DNA of 64,000 nt from Pachyseris speciosa (GCA_016490735.1 JAEMWC010000237.1:854001-918000), one strand, 5' to 3'. Counted from the stretch's first letter, positions 25,471 to 37,499 are shown. The notes: a model not told the origin generated them from the letters alone. A program made the numbers and translations.

Positions 25471-25820
25471 CTGGAATCGAAGAAAAATAGCTTCTGTTAC
25501 TGCGTGTGTAATCTTTCAACAGTTGGGTACAAATCTTGCATGGATAATATTTAATACTCTCCGATTTAATTCGTAACAAAAAAATCCGACAGGTCTATGC
25601 ATAATGGCCCTATATACATGTCTGACAATAATTGTACAATGCCACATGGAATCTTTATACTTTGGCACGTTTTGTTTGTTCATTTGTTTGTTCTTTCCTG
25701 GCAATGGCAGCTGTACACATGGGAACCCTGATTTAAAGTTTTTCTTATTGTTGTTGTTGTTGTTGAAATCCCCAATCAATTTAGCTTGACAGACGGAAGC
25801 AAGTACTAAATCCAGGAATG

Positions 25821-25858
<38 letters not shown>
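25260..25858. repeat. Microsatellites
   Basis: ATG/GAC trinucleotide run at 25267-25334, TTG run near 25747-25765, and TTA run at 25823-25858. Confidence 0.9.
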
Positions 25859-25859
25859 T

Positions 25860-26896
25860 AAACAATCTTTTCTTCGACATTTGCTCTAAGAGCACATAAT
25901 GCTCATCAAGAGAGCTTATGGAATGTTAGGATCTTTATGCCATATCATTACCTGATATGCAGGATCTTCTTCAAACCTCATTTGCTCCATTTTCTAGTGT
26001 CAAAAGTAGCTTTCCTGAATCATTGACATAAAAATATATCATCAGAAACTACCTACAGTGTAGCTTAGAGCATGGATTTACTCTGGAATAAAATCATAAG
26101 CATATAAGGCATGGCAGCCCATGAGTTAAGTCACCTGAAATTCAAAGCACTACAGACAGAGGCATGAACAGAACAAGCCTTAATGTTTTTCTTGAAGCGT
26201 ACATACAATTAAAACCCCAGACTTTCTCTTTGACTGAAAAGCAAAGTGAACAGCCTCTTTTCTGTCTACAAAATGGTCTCTGGGATTTTGTCCACATATT
26301 CAAATATGGTTAGAGGTTTATTGAAAAAATTCAGTAGAAATGGTAGTATCATCGAAACGGAGGACAGCATTAGTTTTGACAAAGTACTGAATAAGTAAAT
26401 CCGGGAATTGTAACGTAAAGCAATGCTCAGTTTTAAATTGTATAATTAATGTTAAGGAACAAGAAATGATCTAAATCCATTATATTATTTTGAAAAGCTT
26501 TTTAAAGAATTGACTGAGATTGATTCACTCTGCGGAGGGAACGGATGGGTTCCATTCCGTGAAAAGGCTGTAGCGAAAACTCAGATATTCTCAAAAGTTT
26601 TCACCGTGAGGGAAATTTTAATTAACAACAGGTTACAATTAGTCTCAACTCGGGCCTGCAAAAATACAGTATTTAGCGCTAAACAAAAGAAAAGACATGA
26701 AAAGAGGGAAGACTGTCCTTACATCCGACGCATTGCGCTTGTGTTTGAGTCTAGATTTGTTTGCAGTGTACAGTATATCCATAGATCCCTATAAATAAAT
26801 ATCTCTTTAAAATTACAAAATTGCTTAACAACAAAACCATTGACAACAATAATAATAACACTCGTAAAAAAATTATCAAGGGAAGAAGAAAAAGAG

Positions 26897-26898
<2 letters not shown>
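25860..26898. other. No gene seen
   Basis: A 94-codon plus ORF (26510-26794) lacks splice context or a known family. Nothing else supported. Confidence 0.35.
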
Positions 26899-26989
<91 letters not shown>

Positions 26990-27075
26990 GACGAGCAGTG
27001 CCACTAGCAGGAATCGAACCCGGGTCACTTGCATCAGAGGCAGTTGTATTGACCACTACACCACGAAAGTTCAGC
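26899..27075 (-). repeat. tRNA-like SINE head followed by a long (TG)n tail
   Basis: On the minus strand 27075-27000 reads TTTCGTGGTGTAGTGGTC (A box) and CCCGGGTTCGATTCCTG (B box), a tRNA-like head. It is followed after about 20 bases by about 44 TG units (26987-26899). The CA/TG run also creates long false ORFs on both strands. Confidence 0.7.
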
Positions 27076-27144
27076 ATAACTAATTGGGTAAAAATAGTGC
27101 GTGCTCTAGCCAATTCGTGACACGAAGACGAAAAATATAAATCG

Positions 27145-27175
<31 letters not shown>

Positions 27176-27200
27176 CAATCCTTACGTCGGCGCCTTAATG

Positions 27201-27365
27201 CGACGAAATACGAGATACAAAAACCCTCAACTTGTCCTTTTTCAACAAATATTTTGTTGCGCGACAAGTTGATCACGCAAGGTGAAAAACGCGAAACATC
27301 AACCCAAAACTTGCAAGGAAACAATGTTGCCGGACAAGTTGAGGGTTTTTGTATCTCGTATTTCG
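27201..27365. repeat. Foldback with perfect 34-bp arms
   Basis: 27204-27237 and 27332-27365 are exact reverse complements (CGAAATACGAGATACAAAAA then CCCTCAACTTGTCC). Confidence 0.8.
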
Positions 27366-27379
27366 CCGCCTATACGGCC

Positions 27380-28323
27380 CGAGTAACAAGACAATGAAAT
27401 TGTGAATGACACAATTGAAAGCCCTAATGTACGCCACGGAGTCGCGCGCTGTATTGCAAAATATGCGGTCTGCGCGAGTGGTGAACATCGGATCGAATTC
27501 CAAGCGGAAGTTTTGACTGCATTGTCTCAAATGAAACCAGACTGTCTTCAAAAAGGATGCTTCACATTAGGGATTTGTTCCAAATTAACATTTGCATCAC
27601 TGTTGCATGAATGTTATGGTTGATGTGCGGTGTGGTTTGAAGTGCAGACGGGGCGCATGAATATTCCTTCATTACCCCAGCCGGCTAATAAAATAAGAGT
27701 GCATACACCTAAAACAAAAATTCACTTTTATCACATTTAACATTCACGGATTCTGCTCTAGCGTAATCGCGTTTAATAAGCTATTATCTTATAAACATAG
27801 CATGTCCGAATACGTAGATAAACTTTGCAGGCCTTTTGAAATCATTTGCGCAATAAAGTGAAACTCAAAATGCTCGCCAATAAAGGATGAAAATGACTTT
27901 TGCCTCCAATGGATCGATTGTCAAGAAAGGAACGCGTATAATTTGTTTTACAGGTACAATGGATAGGTTTTGGTGTGTTTTGATCCTAATATATGAAAGG
28001 CGCATATTTCTCGGTGATCCATAAGAGATAACTGAAGACGAGTTGAGATGAATTCAATGACTACGAAACTACACATCACATGTTGACTTGGCACTCACAG
28101 ATCGATTGCTGATAATTATAGCGTCCATTGCTCATTTGCATCGCCGTGAGAGACAACAATTTTTTCCCGCAAAGGAAAATACTGTTTTGGTAAATTGCTG
28201 AAGCTGATCGTTAAGAGAGAAGGTAAGTGTCGGATTTAAGAATCGCTTTGCATTCAACTATCAATTAAGCGCCGACGCAAGGCTTTCAATCGCGGGTTCG
28301 GTTGCCAAAATCTACAACTTACC
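27380..28323. other. No gene seen
   Basis: The short plus ORF 27402-27623 is not supported by splice sites. No repeat noted. Confidence 0.35.
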
Positions 28324-28452
28324 TTAAGGAAATGTGAATTTCGGCTCTCTTGAGATGAAGTTGCTTCAGTTTTAACGCAAGTTGCTGCTCACGTACGGCC
28401 TTCCTGGCGTTAAACGCGTCGAAATGCCTTCGAAAACCGTCCAGCGAAATTG
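28324..28452 (-). CDS. Orphan coding exon candidate, amphipathic helix
   Basis: On the minus strand, between GCTGAG and the donor TTAAG|GTAAGT, one frame is open over about 43 codons: PISLDGFRRHFDAFNARKAV, REQQLALKLKQLHLKRAE, IHISL. Heptad-like Leu/Lys/Arg spacing suggests a coiled coil. It may belong to the same unknown gene as 29833-30013, but the phases do not join directly, so another exon would be needed. Confidence 0.4.
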
Positions 28453-28657
28453 GCGCTCAGCCCGAATCAAGCGTGACCTCTATGAAACACAATTCGCAAG
28501 CGGCGAGGAAAGGGATATTATTTGATTGATTAGCATGAATGGAATGTGCCTCGTGGACCACTGTCACAACATTCAATAGCATATTTACATGACAAAAACG
28601 GAAATGGTCAGATGAATCGATCACTGAATAAATAACGCATGGCACTCCAAAGGGTCG

Positions 28658-29190
28658 TTGAGTTGACCATCCTTAGCCACATTACTAAGCTGTTTTCCAG
28701 CGTGAATCAAATAGACCGCAGAAGTTCTTCACGAACATAGTAAAATTTCTGTAGTTTCTTTTCTTAATGATTGAGGAAACGTCAAACAACCTTTTAAGGC
28801 CCGTGTTTCCACAACAGCTTCTCATTCTCTCAAATATCTATGATCGACCTTATACGTTTCTTTGTTATGAAATGTACTTGCATTAACCAAAGCCTTTCAC
28901 AAAAAGACGACGAAATAGTTTGAAACACAACTCACTCCCGAAAGTTTTTCTTTTTAGCTTTCACTTTTTTTATAGTTTGTGCCCGGATTTTATTAATTTT
29001 CTTTGGTGAGTTGATCCATAGTTTACTCTAGACATCCTTAGGGTACCTACCTCCCCCACCCCATCGGAAGTACCCGAGTGTTAGTGATATCTGTGTGTGC
29101 TAGCTATTTGCATGCCAACTATGCTTAAAGTCGGGTCTAAATGAGTCTATTCGCCCTTTGTTAAATCGTTTAGTTTTTTGTACAGTTTGT
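28658..29190. repeat. 533-bp tandem duplication, copy 1
   Basis: This block is repeated head-to-tail at 29191-29723 with no difference that I can find; offset is 533 throughout. It has no recognised gene. The second copy runs into the minus-strand ORF ending at 29680. Confidence 0.95.
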
Positions 29191-29723
29191 TTGAGTTGAC
29201 CATCCTTAGCCACATTACTAAGCTGTTTTCCAGCGTGAATCAAATAGACCGCAGAAGTTCTTCACGAACATAGTAAAATTTCTGTAGTTTCTTTTCTTAA
29301 TGATTGAGGAAACGTCAAACAACCTTTTAAGGCCCGTGTTTCCACAACAGCTTCTCATTCTCTCAAATATCTATGATCGACCTTATACGTTTCTTTGTTA
29401 TGAAATGTACTTGCATTAACCAAAGCCTTTCACAAAAAGACGACGAAATAGTTTGAAACACAACTCACTCCCGAAAGTTTTTCTTTTTAGCTTTCACTTT
29501 TTTTATAGTTTGTGCCCGGATTTTATTAATTTTCTTTGGTGAGTTGATCCATAGTTTACTCTAGACATCCTTAGGGTACCTACCTCCCCCACCCCATCGG
29601 AAGTACCCGAGTGTTAGTGATATCTGTGTGTGCTAGCTATTTGCATGCCAACTATGCTTAAAGTCGGGTCTAAATGAGTCTATTCGCCCTTTGTTAAATC
29701 GTTTAGTTTTTTGTACAGTTTGT
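29191..29723. repeat. 533-bp tandem duplication, copy 2
   Basis: Identical to 28658-29190 by reading; the repeat ends just after TTTTTTGTACAGTTTGT. Confidence 0.95.
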
Positions 29724-29832
29724 TGCCTCTTGTTAAGTTTACTTTTATGTTGCAAATCTCGTCAGAAATGTCAGTAAAACCGCCATATGTTCCAAACTGC
29801 TGTGCTTTATTCATGAATTTTAAGATACTCAC

Positions 29833-30013
29833 GCTAGCGCTGTCTGCTTCCGTGACTTCTCCAACTATTCGTGCAATGCACGCTATGTCACCCGTGTTCA
29901 TGTGATCAATACTGCCCACCACAGCGTGTCTGAAGACGAGTCTCTGAAGACCTCTGAATTTCTGAAGGGCTTGACAGTTCAACACGGAAAGAAAGTCGTC
30001 AACCAATCCTAAA
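29833..30013 (-). CDS. Orphan coding exon candidate, about 60 codons
   Basis: On the minus strand an acceptor (TTCAGCTGCAG) precedes 30013 and a consensus donor (GCTAGC|GTGAGT) follows 29833. The frame is open through the exon: LGLVDDFLSVLNCQAL, KFRGLQRLVFRHAVVG, SIDHMNTGDIACIARIV, GEVTEADSAS. The frame stays open to a stop at 29680, so a terminal exon is another reading. Composition looks like a helical protein. I do not recognise the family. Confidence 0.4.
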
Positions 30014-31238
30014 CTGCAGCTGAACATAAAACGGGGAAGAACAGGGCAATACGTGAAGTACAGCCTCTAAAGTGAAAAAGTTGTGACAGTTTTAAGCGTT
30101 CAGCTCTGTTTCCATCGAGGTAAGCGGCTACAATTTTAACTGACATCACGCATGCAATTTGTAAACTGATCTGACAAAATTTATGAAATTTTGGTTCTTT
30201 CACTTACAATTGAAGACGATTTTGAAAGCGTTTGGTTAGTAAGACACGCTTTAAAGCGACTGATTCGAACGTATTACTCTTCTAGCGATGACAAAAACTG
30301 ACATCGATCAGTGTGCAAGTGAAAGCGCAATTTGATACACGCGACATACTTTTCCACGTCTAAGTTCAGCGGCAAATCAAGACCTTTGATTTCTTCTCTT
30401 TGCTTGCAGAATAATCGATTTTGAAGCCAAATTGGCATGAAACAACCAAAGTATAGTGGTTTGTTTAAGTTTTGTTGATACTGGTGTGCGAACCACTCTT
30501 ATACAACTGAATACAGCTACAGTGCCTTCATTTGTAAACATCGTACGTCGCCCGATATAAATGCGCTGCACGCCGGTGTTGTATCGTGTGTTGAAAGCCC
30601 GCTGTCAACATGAATCGTTGTTGGGCTCTTTAGCGGACACTGCTAAGGATTTATTTATCTTTTTGGCACGTATTTAAATCTGCATAATGCGACTGGTATC
30701 TACAGTATAATCAGTACATGTGCGTTTTACAAGTGCCCTAAATTAAATATGTGGCCCACGGGTTAATGTACGGCAAGATCAGTATTCGGGTTTCAGTTGA
30801 GGGTTATATTCTTTCGCTGTAAATGTATCATGTTAACGAGATGCGTAAATTATAAATTCCTTTTAGTGTAAAATCGCTTTTCTCGTTTGTCATCCATGAT
30901 CGATTTAGTTATAGTTTAGTAGGCATTCCAGCCGTTCATTTGCCCGCTTTGTGGCTTCATGACACAACTTACGTGCATCGACGTCAGTACCGAATTTCAA
31001 AGATGTTGGGTCTGAACCGTTTTACATTCACATCACTGATCAAAAGGAGCCATTCGCCTGAGCTGATTCGAGGTGATCAATAGCGTGACGTTGACCACTG
31101 GTATTGTCCTTTGTTTGTGCATTTTTTTTGTTTTATTTACCCTTAGTTCCCACTGTTATCCAACACACAGTTTGAAAATACAGCCAATTACGTAGTCGAT
31201 AATTGTAGTCGTACAACATAACTTTGTAAACTTAGACT
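30014..31238. other. No gene seen
   Basis: Minus ORFs here are short and end quickly. AT-rich DNA. Confidence 0.35.
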
Positions 31239-31429
31239 CACTGCGAGGAGTCTCTAATTTCGGCGATGGATTGTGGGGCGAGCGAAAGACACGCGCGCGC
31301 GCGAAGCTACGAGGAAACGCGGGGCTTCGGCGCTCCCTTCGCGTCGCGTCTCCTCGCAACTTCGCGCGCGCGCGCGTGTCCTTCGCCCGCCCGGCAATCC
31401 ATCGCCGAAATTAGAGACTACTCGCAGTG
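31239..31429. repeat. GC-rich foldback MITE, copy 2
   Basis: The ends CACTGCGAGGAGTCTCTAAT and TTAGAGACTACTCGCAGTG are inverted, with TTTCGGCGATGGATTG and CGCGCGCGCGAAG arms. About 190 bp, upstream of CD225 gene 2. Confidence 0.85.
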
Positions 31430-32412
31430 GTTTAGAATTACTCGCGATAAGCTAAAGATGACCCTTCCAAACGAAAGTTCATGAGATTATTTGCGGACTT
31501 TGGAACTGAGGAAACAAAAGCTTTTTATTCACTGATCTTATTCTTTAGAAGTAGCCCAAACGTCGTGTAGTCTCCTTCGCAGACGCTCCCTGAGGAATCC
31601 CTGAGGACGTCTGCGTGGGGGGCTATAGGTAGTGGTGTCGCTTTATCGAAGCTTTATCAATGCATACTAAGGTGCACGTGTCGACGGATACCTTCCTTGC
31701 ATGATCAATAATCCAACACTTTCCCAGGAGCCTTCGCTTCTGGCAATGTCTTTTTGACAGCTGGGGCGGAAAAGACCGGGAATGAGTTGATGAGATCGAT
31801 GATTCAATGAGGATTCATTCTTGAATCTTTTTGTCATTAACTTATATTTGACATGAGAGCCCTATAAAGTGTACAGTTCCAGTCATTGTAGATTCCCTGC
31901 CATATATTGTTAACCTGTTTCTTTTCGCGCAGATTGAGCTACAGGTAGCTACCGAGCTGAATTCCCCAAGATATTACTACAGTTACGGTTTCGCCTCCAT
32001 GGTTTTTAACCGAAAAACTATATTGTAACCGACTAACGAAATTTATTCACGATAGCTTGTGCCTCCTTTTAACTTTATAAATTTCTGAGTATAACCCACT
32101 TTCCCTTTTCTGGACGGCAGAGTGAACCATTGCCATTACAATCTTTTCAATGTTATTCTTCTGAACCAGACCTCCTCCTTGTCTCAGTTCTCCATCAAGA
32201 GACATCTATTTTAATTCTCGCAGCGCGCGCATAAATTTGTGTACTGTAAAGAGTTAGTTCTGATTGGATGTCCTGGCTCTTAAAAAACTGCATCTGCGTA
32301 TCAGATTTACCTGAAGGAATCTTCCAAGGTCAAGTTTCAGAATGTCGAATTCTAAAGTTGTTGTTTGTAATCTTGCATCTAGTAAATATTTAAACGTATA
32401 ATTTTTTACCAG
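31430..32412. other. Upstream region of CD225 gene 2
   Basis: Likely holds the promoter and any 5' UTR exon of gene 2, but no site can be named with confidence. A small hairpin (CGCAGACG/CGTCTGCG) lies at about 31579-31615. Confidence 0.3.
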
Positions 32413-32434
32413 CAACTTTATACAACAATCAACA

Positions 32435-33325
32435 ATGTACGGAGCTGAAAAGGGAAATCAAGGCCAAGTGTCATTGGAGGTAAGTGATATGTGTCATAAT
32501 CCGCCAGAGTTGGCGAATGGTTAATTCGCGACTTTGCGAACACTAGATAATTTTTTTTTTCTGTTAACCCAAGAATACGAAAGCATACACAGTGATGGCT
32601 TCGTGAAAAGCAAACTGAGACGGCAAATAAAACCAGTAAATTCTGGCGAGAGGCTCATTTTTTCAAAACTCATTCGCCACCCCTATGAGATGCTGGAATT
32701 TACCACGAGTTAGACCTATTTTCTAGATCGCATTTCGGTCATGGCGAGTCTAGTTCACAATTCTGCACTATGTTCAATTGACTGTTGCGTCAAGCACCCA
32801 CCAAAGAGGAATATCTGATTGCTTGTGTGGTGATAAATTATTTTAGTTCCCTCTGCTTATTCATCTTTTTTGCATTTTAGGGTCCAGTTGCCTACGACAT
32901 GGAACGTGTAAGTGAACAAACCTTTCTTTCTCTTGATGAGTGATTGTAATTGGGTATGCAATAACTCCGTGGCAGCGAAACACTTAGCGTGCTTACAAAT
33001 ATGTAGCTTTTTTTCCTCTCAGTAACGGAAGTTACTAGTGATTTTTTATGTTCGTATTGAGTGGTGAAACGTTTGAATCCGCGGATTATCTGGTACTCAT
33101 GATCGTTTCAATGACGGTTCAGCCGTATGCTTTTAAGTATTTTGAAAATCAAAATATAGTCAGCTTTGTGTGTCATTTAAAGCGTACCAAGGCGGAAAGT
33201 CTGGGCAGATTGGTTTCCTTGTACTCGTTCAACCTTGTTCCCAGGGCTTTTCCCTCACTTGAGGGCGGGAAAAGCCCTGGGAACGAGGTTGGTACTCATC
33301 ACAACATAATAGAAGAATTTCTATT

Positions 33326-33372
<47 letters not shown>

Positions 33373-36159
33373 TTTACTAGGCATATAAAATGCCGTAATG
33401 AGGACTGAATAGTTATGACTTTAACTCTTCCAGATACACAAATGAGCAAATATCATTTTTGTATAGTAACGAAAAGTCAGTCATTCAAAAGCAACGTCAA
33501 CGTTTAGAGCACAGCCAGAGATAGCAAACAGCAAAACTTTGGACTGCAAAAGAACTAGTTTGAATTTCATACCGACGTAATGCAGTAATGTCAATGGTAA
33601 TCAAATTTTCATTTGAATTTGTTTAGTCGGGAAAGTTTCAAAATTCAACACACGCAACTTAAATTAGCTAATATCTGTTGGAGTTCTTGTATACCGTAAA
33701 CTGCCACTTATAAGTCCCCACCCATTCACTTATAAGCCCTCCTGCTTATAGGTCCATCTACCTGTAATCACTAAAATACATCCGATTATACCCACCCCCG
33801 GGTATTACCCACCCCCCCCCCCACCCCCCTCTAGCATGTGTTTGTTGATTTAAAGCTAAATATTAATTTCAAACCAGTACACGAAAAACATATTTCCATC
33901 AACACTAAATGTAACTCGTTTCGAAACGATTTATTTTTATTCCGGTTATAAGCACCACCCCCTACCCCCGGATATAAGCCCCTCCTTTTATAGGCCCTCC
34001 TAAAACCCCTTACGAAATTGTATAAACCCAGGGCTTATACAAGTTTACGGTATGGATCTAGCAATCTGCATGGTCTCCTAATCAGAAAATCATTGTTTGT
34101 ATATGTATTTTTGCAGCAAGCACCGCCGCTCAGAGAAGCTCCCCCAAATGACTACAGAATATTGGCCATTGTTTCCATTTTCTTCTGTCCGCAGCTCGGC
34201 TTGTTGGCTCTTGTCATGTCTTATGTGGTAAGTAACATGAACTGTTTTTAGACAGGGTATTGCGTCTAGTTTCTCATATCAGTTTCCTCAGTGACTGGAT
34301 AATTGCTATAACCCTGTAATGATTTTCTCTTAAAATGATTGACCATTTGAAAGAAGTTCTGTTAAAATTGTTGAGGTTTAACCCCATTTCGAATCAACAC
34401 TAGACGTAAACAAGAAAATGTGATTTGCTCATTTGGTTGAAGTTGGAATTTCAAAACGTGATCAGTATTTGACCAGTTATTTGTTCAGCCCTTGCATCAA
34501 AAGCTTGGTTATATCCCGTCTAAGGCCCAGTTCTAGGAAACCAAATGCTCGCAGAGTTCTTGGGGTGAACCATCCATCCTCGAATGAACACTGCATACAA
34601 ACACCCTGTGTAAAAACCTAGGCATTTATGGTACGTCCTGGTAATACTTAAGTCGAAACTAACCTGGGCCCAGTTGTTCGAAGCACGATTAAGCTAATCC
34701 CAGGTTAGAGCGATCTTTGAGTCCAGTTTAATTAATGTTCAATAAAAGCATTTCCAAAAGATTTTCATCCTTAAGTTTTTATTGGAATTCAACTTTACTT
34801 TAAACGTTAAATTTGATTTACAAAACTTGACTTCGGTTAACTCTTATTCCTGGGTTAGCGTTAATTCTCTTTCGAACAACCGGGCCCAGGGCTACAATTC
34901 TACCTATCAGGCTCCAAAACGCCTACATCACACACGGTAATCCCGGCTGTCTAAGACCAGCATGACCTTAACAGATGTGGCCTTGAGGGGAGTTGGGGGG
35001 GGGGGGGGGTGAGGGAGGGGGTGGCAATGCAATATCTTAACCGTATGTTATTAGAAAAGTTACCGGTTCACTTTGGCCCTGCAGTAACTGAAATTAGCAC
35101 GGCGACAAGGTTAATCACCTAGGACCCAGGGAGACCCGACCGCTATATTCAAAAACGCCTCTCCACAGTGGATTGAGGAAAAGGGTTCAAAGGAACTCAA
35201 AGTTTAACTAGTTATCCCTCCATACACAAGGTTGAACGGATGTTCAACTTTAACAGTCAACGAAGCGGTTGAAAGGCTGAACGAAAGTGTTCAAACGCCT
35301 TCAACAAGGTCAGCTATTTAGCGAACAAAGGAAAGATGCCAGACAATGAAAGTTCAAGGCAGTTTAAGAGCGACTCTCTGTGTGCGTAGAAGAGCCTGTG
35401 AGTTCGAGCCACTTTTTCAATTTATTCCGCTGAACGTACAGCTTAGCTTAAATCGCATGTTGCGGTAAGAGCTCAAACTGGATGAATTTTGTGCTGTCAG
35501 AATTATTACACTGATGAAAGCTTATGATTGCAATTCATCATATTATTAAGAGTGAATCCAGAGGTTTTCATCGATAGATCCGTATTTTCCGGCACTAACA
35601 GCTACAAGTCTGAGTTTCGAGCGTAGCACGGGCTTCGAAAACTTCCAATCAGAAAATATTTCAGTAAAAAGTTGAATTTCTCCGATGTTATTTCATATTT
35701 GTTACCTACTTACCAATCCTTACCAAAAGAGGTTGATGGAGTAATTTTAAGCGAAATATGTTTTCTTGGATTAAAAAGAGAATATGACAAAAACAATGCT
35801 GAAAGACCTGATGAAACAGACCTGTGAGCATTTGATTCGTGAAGCCGTTGAAGTGGCCCTTAGAGCACCAGACCAACTGGGTTCAACTCTGTTATGGTCC
35901 TTAGAGTACCAGACCAATCTAAGGTATCGGTTCGGCTCTCTTTTGTTTGCTGCTTAGTTAGTCTCATTATTTTCGTGTCCCTAATTATTTTCAGACCAAC
36001 CAGCGTTACGAAGCAGATGACCTAAAGAGAGCCGCAGATGCCTCCAGGGACGCCAAGTTTTCCGCATTTATGGCAATTTTCTTTGGCATTGCCATCGCGT
36101 TATTCTGCATCTTCATTTTTGCAATTGTCCCAGTCTTGGGAGACGAGACACCAGAATAA
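32435..36159 (+). CDS. CD225/dispanin-like membrane protein, gene 2, complete, 115 aa
   Basis: Four coding exons join in frame with phase-0 introns: 32435-32479, 32881-32907, 34117-34227 and 35995-36159 (348 nt). The exon with the ATG begins after an AG at 32412, giving a short 5' UTR. The short head (residues 1-24, MYGAEKGNQ...) is followed by QAPPLREAPPNDY, the family's proline-plus-NDY entry, then a hydrophobic segment ending SYV at the exon border. The last exon has the charged loop (DLKRAADASRDAKF) and a second hydrophobic segment, ending in an acidic tail GDETPE. Exon borders match gene 1 and the partial gene 3, so all three come from one ancestor. It differs from gene 1 by an almost absent proline-rich head, nearer in size to vertebrate IFITM proteins. 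An AATAAA lies near 36918, a possible 3' end. Role in membrane traffic or antiviral defence is inference from the family only. Confidence 0.88.
33231..33285. repeat. Short hairpin repeat
   Basis: AACCTTGTTCCCAGGGCTTT is inverted as AAAGCCCTGGGAACGAGGTT about 14 bases later. In an intron of CD225 gene 2; an (AAT)n run follows at 33329-33371. Confidence 0.8.
33692..34052. repeat. 361-bp MITE in CD225 gene 2
   Basis: The ends TACCGTAAACTGCCACTTAT and GGGCTTATACAAGTTTACGG-TA are inverted. Repeated CTTATAAGCCC/GGATATAAGCCC units lie inside, with a C-run. Possible TA target duplication. It ends 64 bases before exon 3. Confidence 0.75.
34663..34890. repeat. 228-bp MITE in CD225 gene 2 last intron
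   Basis: The ends CCTGGGCCCAGTTGTTCGAA and TTCGAACAACCGGGCCCAGG are inverted with one difference. Confidence 0.85.
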
Positions 36160-37179
36160 CGTGCACTGTCACCAAAACCAAACAACACAACTTTTCTTGT
36201 CACCATTTCCTAAATATAAACTGAAAGGTAAAATAACCCAAATATTACGACGAATAATATCAAATAGGCGCATTCATCCAGGGTGATGAATAACGAAAGC
36301 ATGCATTTAATATAGTCCCGCACCCTCTTCTCCGCTTGGTTTCGCAGCATTCACTGAGCAAGAGCCCGTTTATCGAAATTCCTGGTAACTTAACGGGTTC
36401 GCAACCATTTTTTGAAAACAAAATCTCAAGAAAAGTAGGTTGTGTTCTGACCACTGATGAAGTCCATTTTGTTTCTAGAGCTGAAAACTATACTGTATAT
36501 TAATTTTCAAAACTATGGAAACTGCTATCTGGAATGGAAAACAAAACAGCTTAATGGGCCCGGTGATTACCGGGAGCTTCGAGAAACGGGCTCTAGGGGT
36601 AGCTTTGGCCGAAATTTTCAGCTTAATAAGTTTCCTGTATTTAGCGTTCGACAGTTTAATCAATACCATCTTAGCAAAAACATTTCACTTATTACTATAA
36701 AATCAACGTTTAGCTTCGGGATAAAAATGTATAATGCCACAAAACATTTTATAGCGTGTTCAGTTGCTATTGAGTCTGGCATATGACCATTACAGATATA
36801 TTAGCCGGCAAGCAAGAAGATTTGTAAGCTTTTAGTAAGGGAAATTGCTTTTATACAGGGTTAACCTTACAATTTCCCTATTCAGGATGTTTTTGTATTT
36901 GTGTTGTAACATCCTGAATAAAAAATGTTATGTTATGTTGTGTTGTGTTGTGTTGTGTTGTGTTGTGTTGTGTTGTGTTATGTTATGTTATGGGTGCATG
37001 TAGATTCTTTCGAATTCTTTTATATCAAGTTTAAACTGTTACATAAGTATAAATATGAAAGTCACCTAATTTTCTATATAGCTTGTATATACCTGATTGA
37101 AGAAACGTTGTACAAACCATAAACGATCCGACCCAGTGGTTTTCTAGGAAATTTCTGAGCTAATTACTTATTTGTATTT
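36160..37179. other. 3' flank of CD225 gene 2 with microsatellite
   Basis: AATAAA near 36918 and a TGTTG/TGTTA repeat at about 36925-36990. No further exon seen. Confidence 0.5.
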
Positions 37180-37480
37180 TTAGAGCTGTTTACTTTCATT
37201 GAAGAGTAGCATACCCAAAGCGCACTCCGAACACTTGCATTTATGGGCCGTATGGTTGCATTTCTTTATGCATGTAGCTTGTATGAAGAAGTTGTAAATT
37301 GCATCCCTTACTGTCCTTTGTTTGTCAGCTTGGCTGTGTTCAAAAAAGCCTGGACCGTATCCATCTGTTTTTCCAAATATCTTTCCCAGGAGCTGGCCGT
37401 AGTCCCATGGGGAAACTTTGTAGCACTCCCATAATTCCAAATGGTCGTATCGTTGATGTCTTAAACCTTCTTCCGACGTT
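37180..37480 (-). CDS. Possible terminal exon of an unknown minus-strand gene
   Basis: The frame is open from about 37495 to the stop at 37180, with coding-like composition: LIEETSEEGLRHQRYDHLEL, WECYKVSPWDYGQLLGKIFG, GPGFFEHSQADKQRTV, IQATCIKKCNHTAHKCKCSE. GTAG near 37492 could be the acceptor. The cysteine cluster (CIKKC, CKCSEC) near the end may bind metal. No family recognised, and no upstream exon found. Confidence 0.35.
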
Positions 37481-37499
37481 TCTTCAATTAGGTCTACAC

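Noticed and set aside
26719..27120. Long ORFs on both strands encoding CVCVCV or THTHTH repeats
   Set aside because: They are translations of the (AC)n microsatellite.
33048..33380. 110-codon plus ORF ending in poly-Asn
   Set aside because: Covers a hairpin repeat and an (AAT)n microsatellite within an intron.
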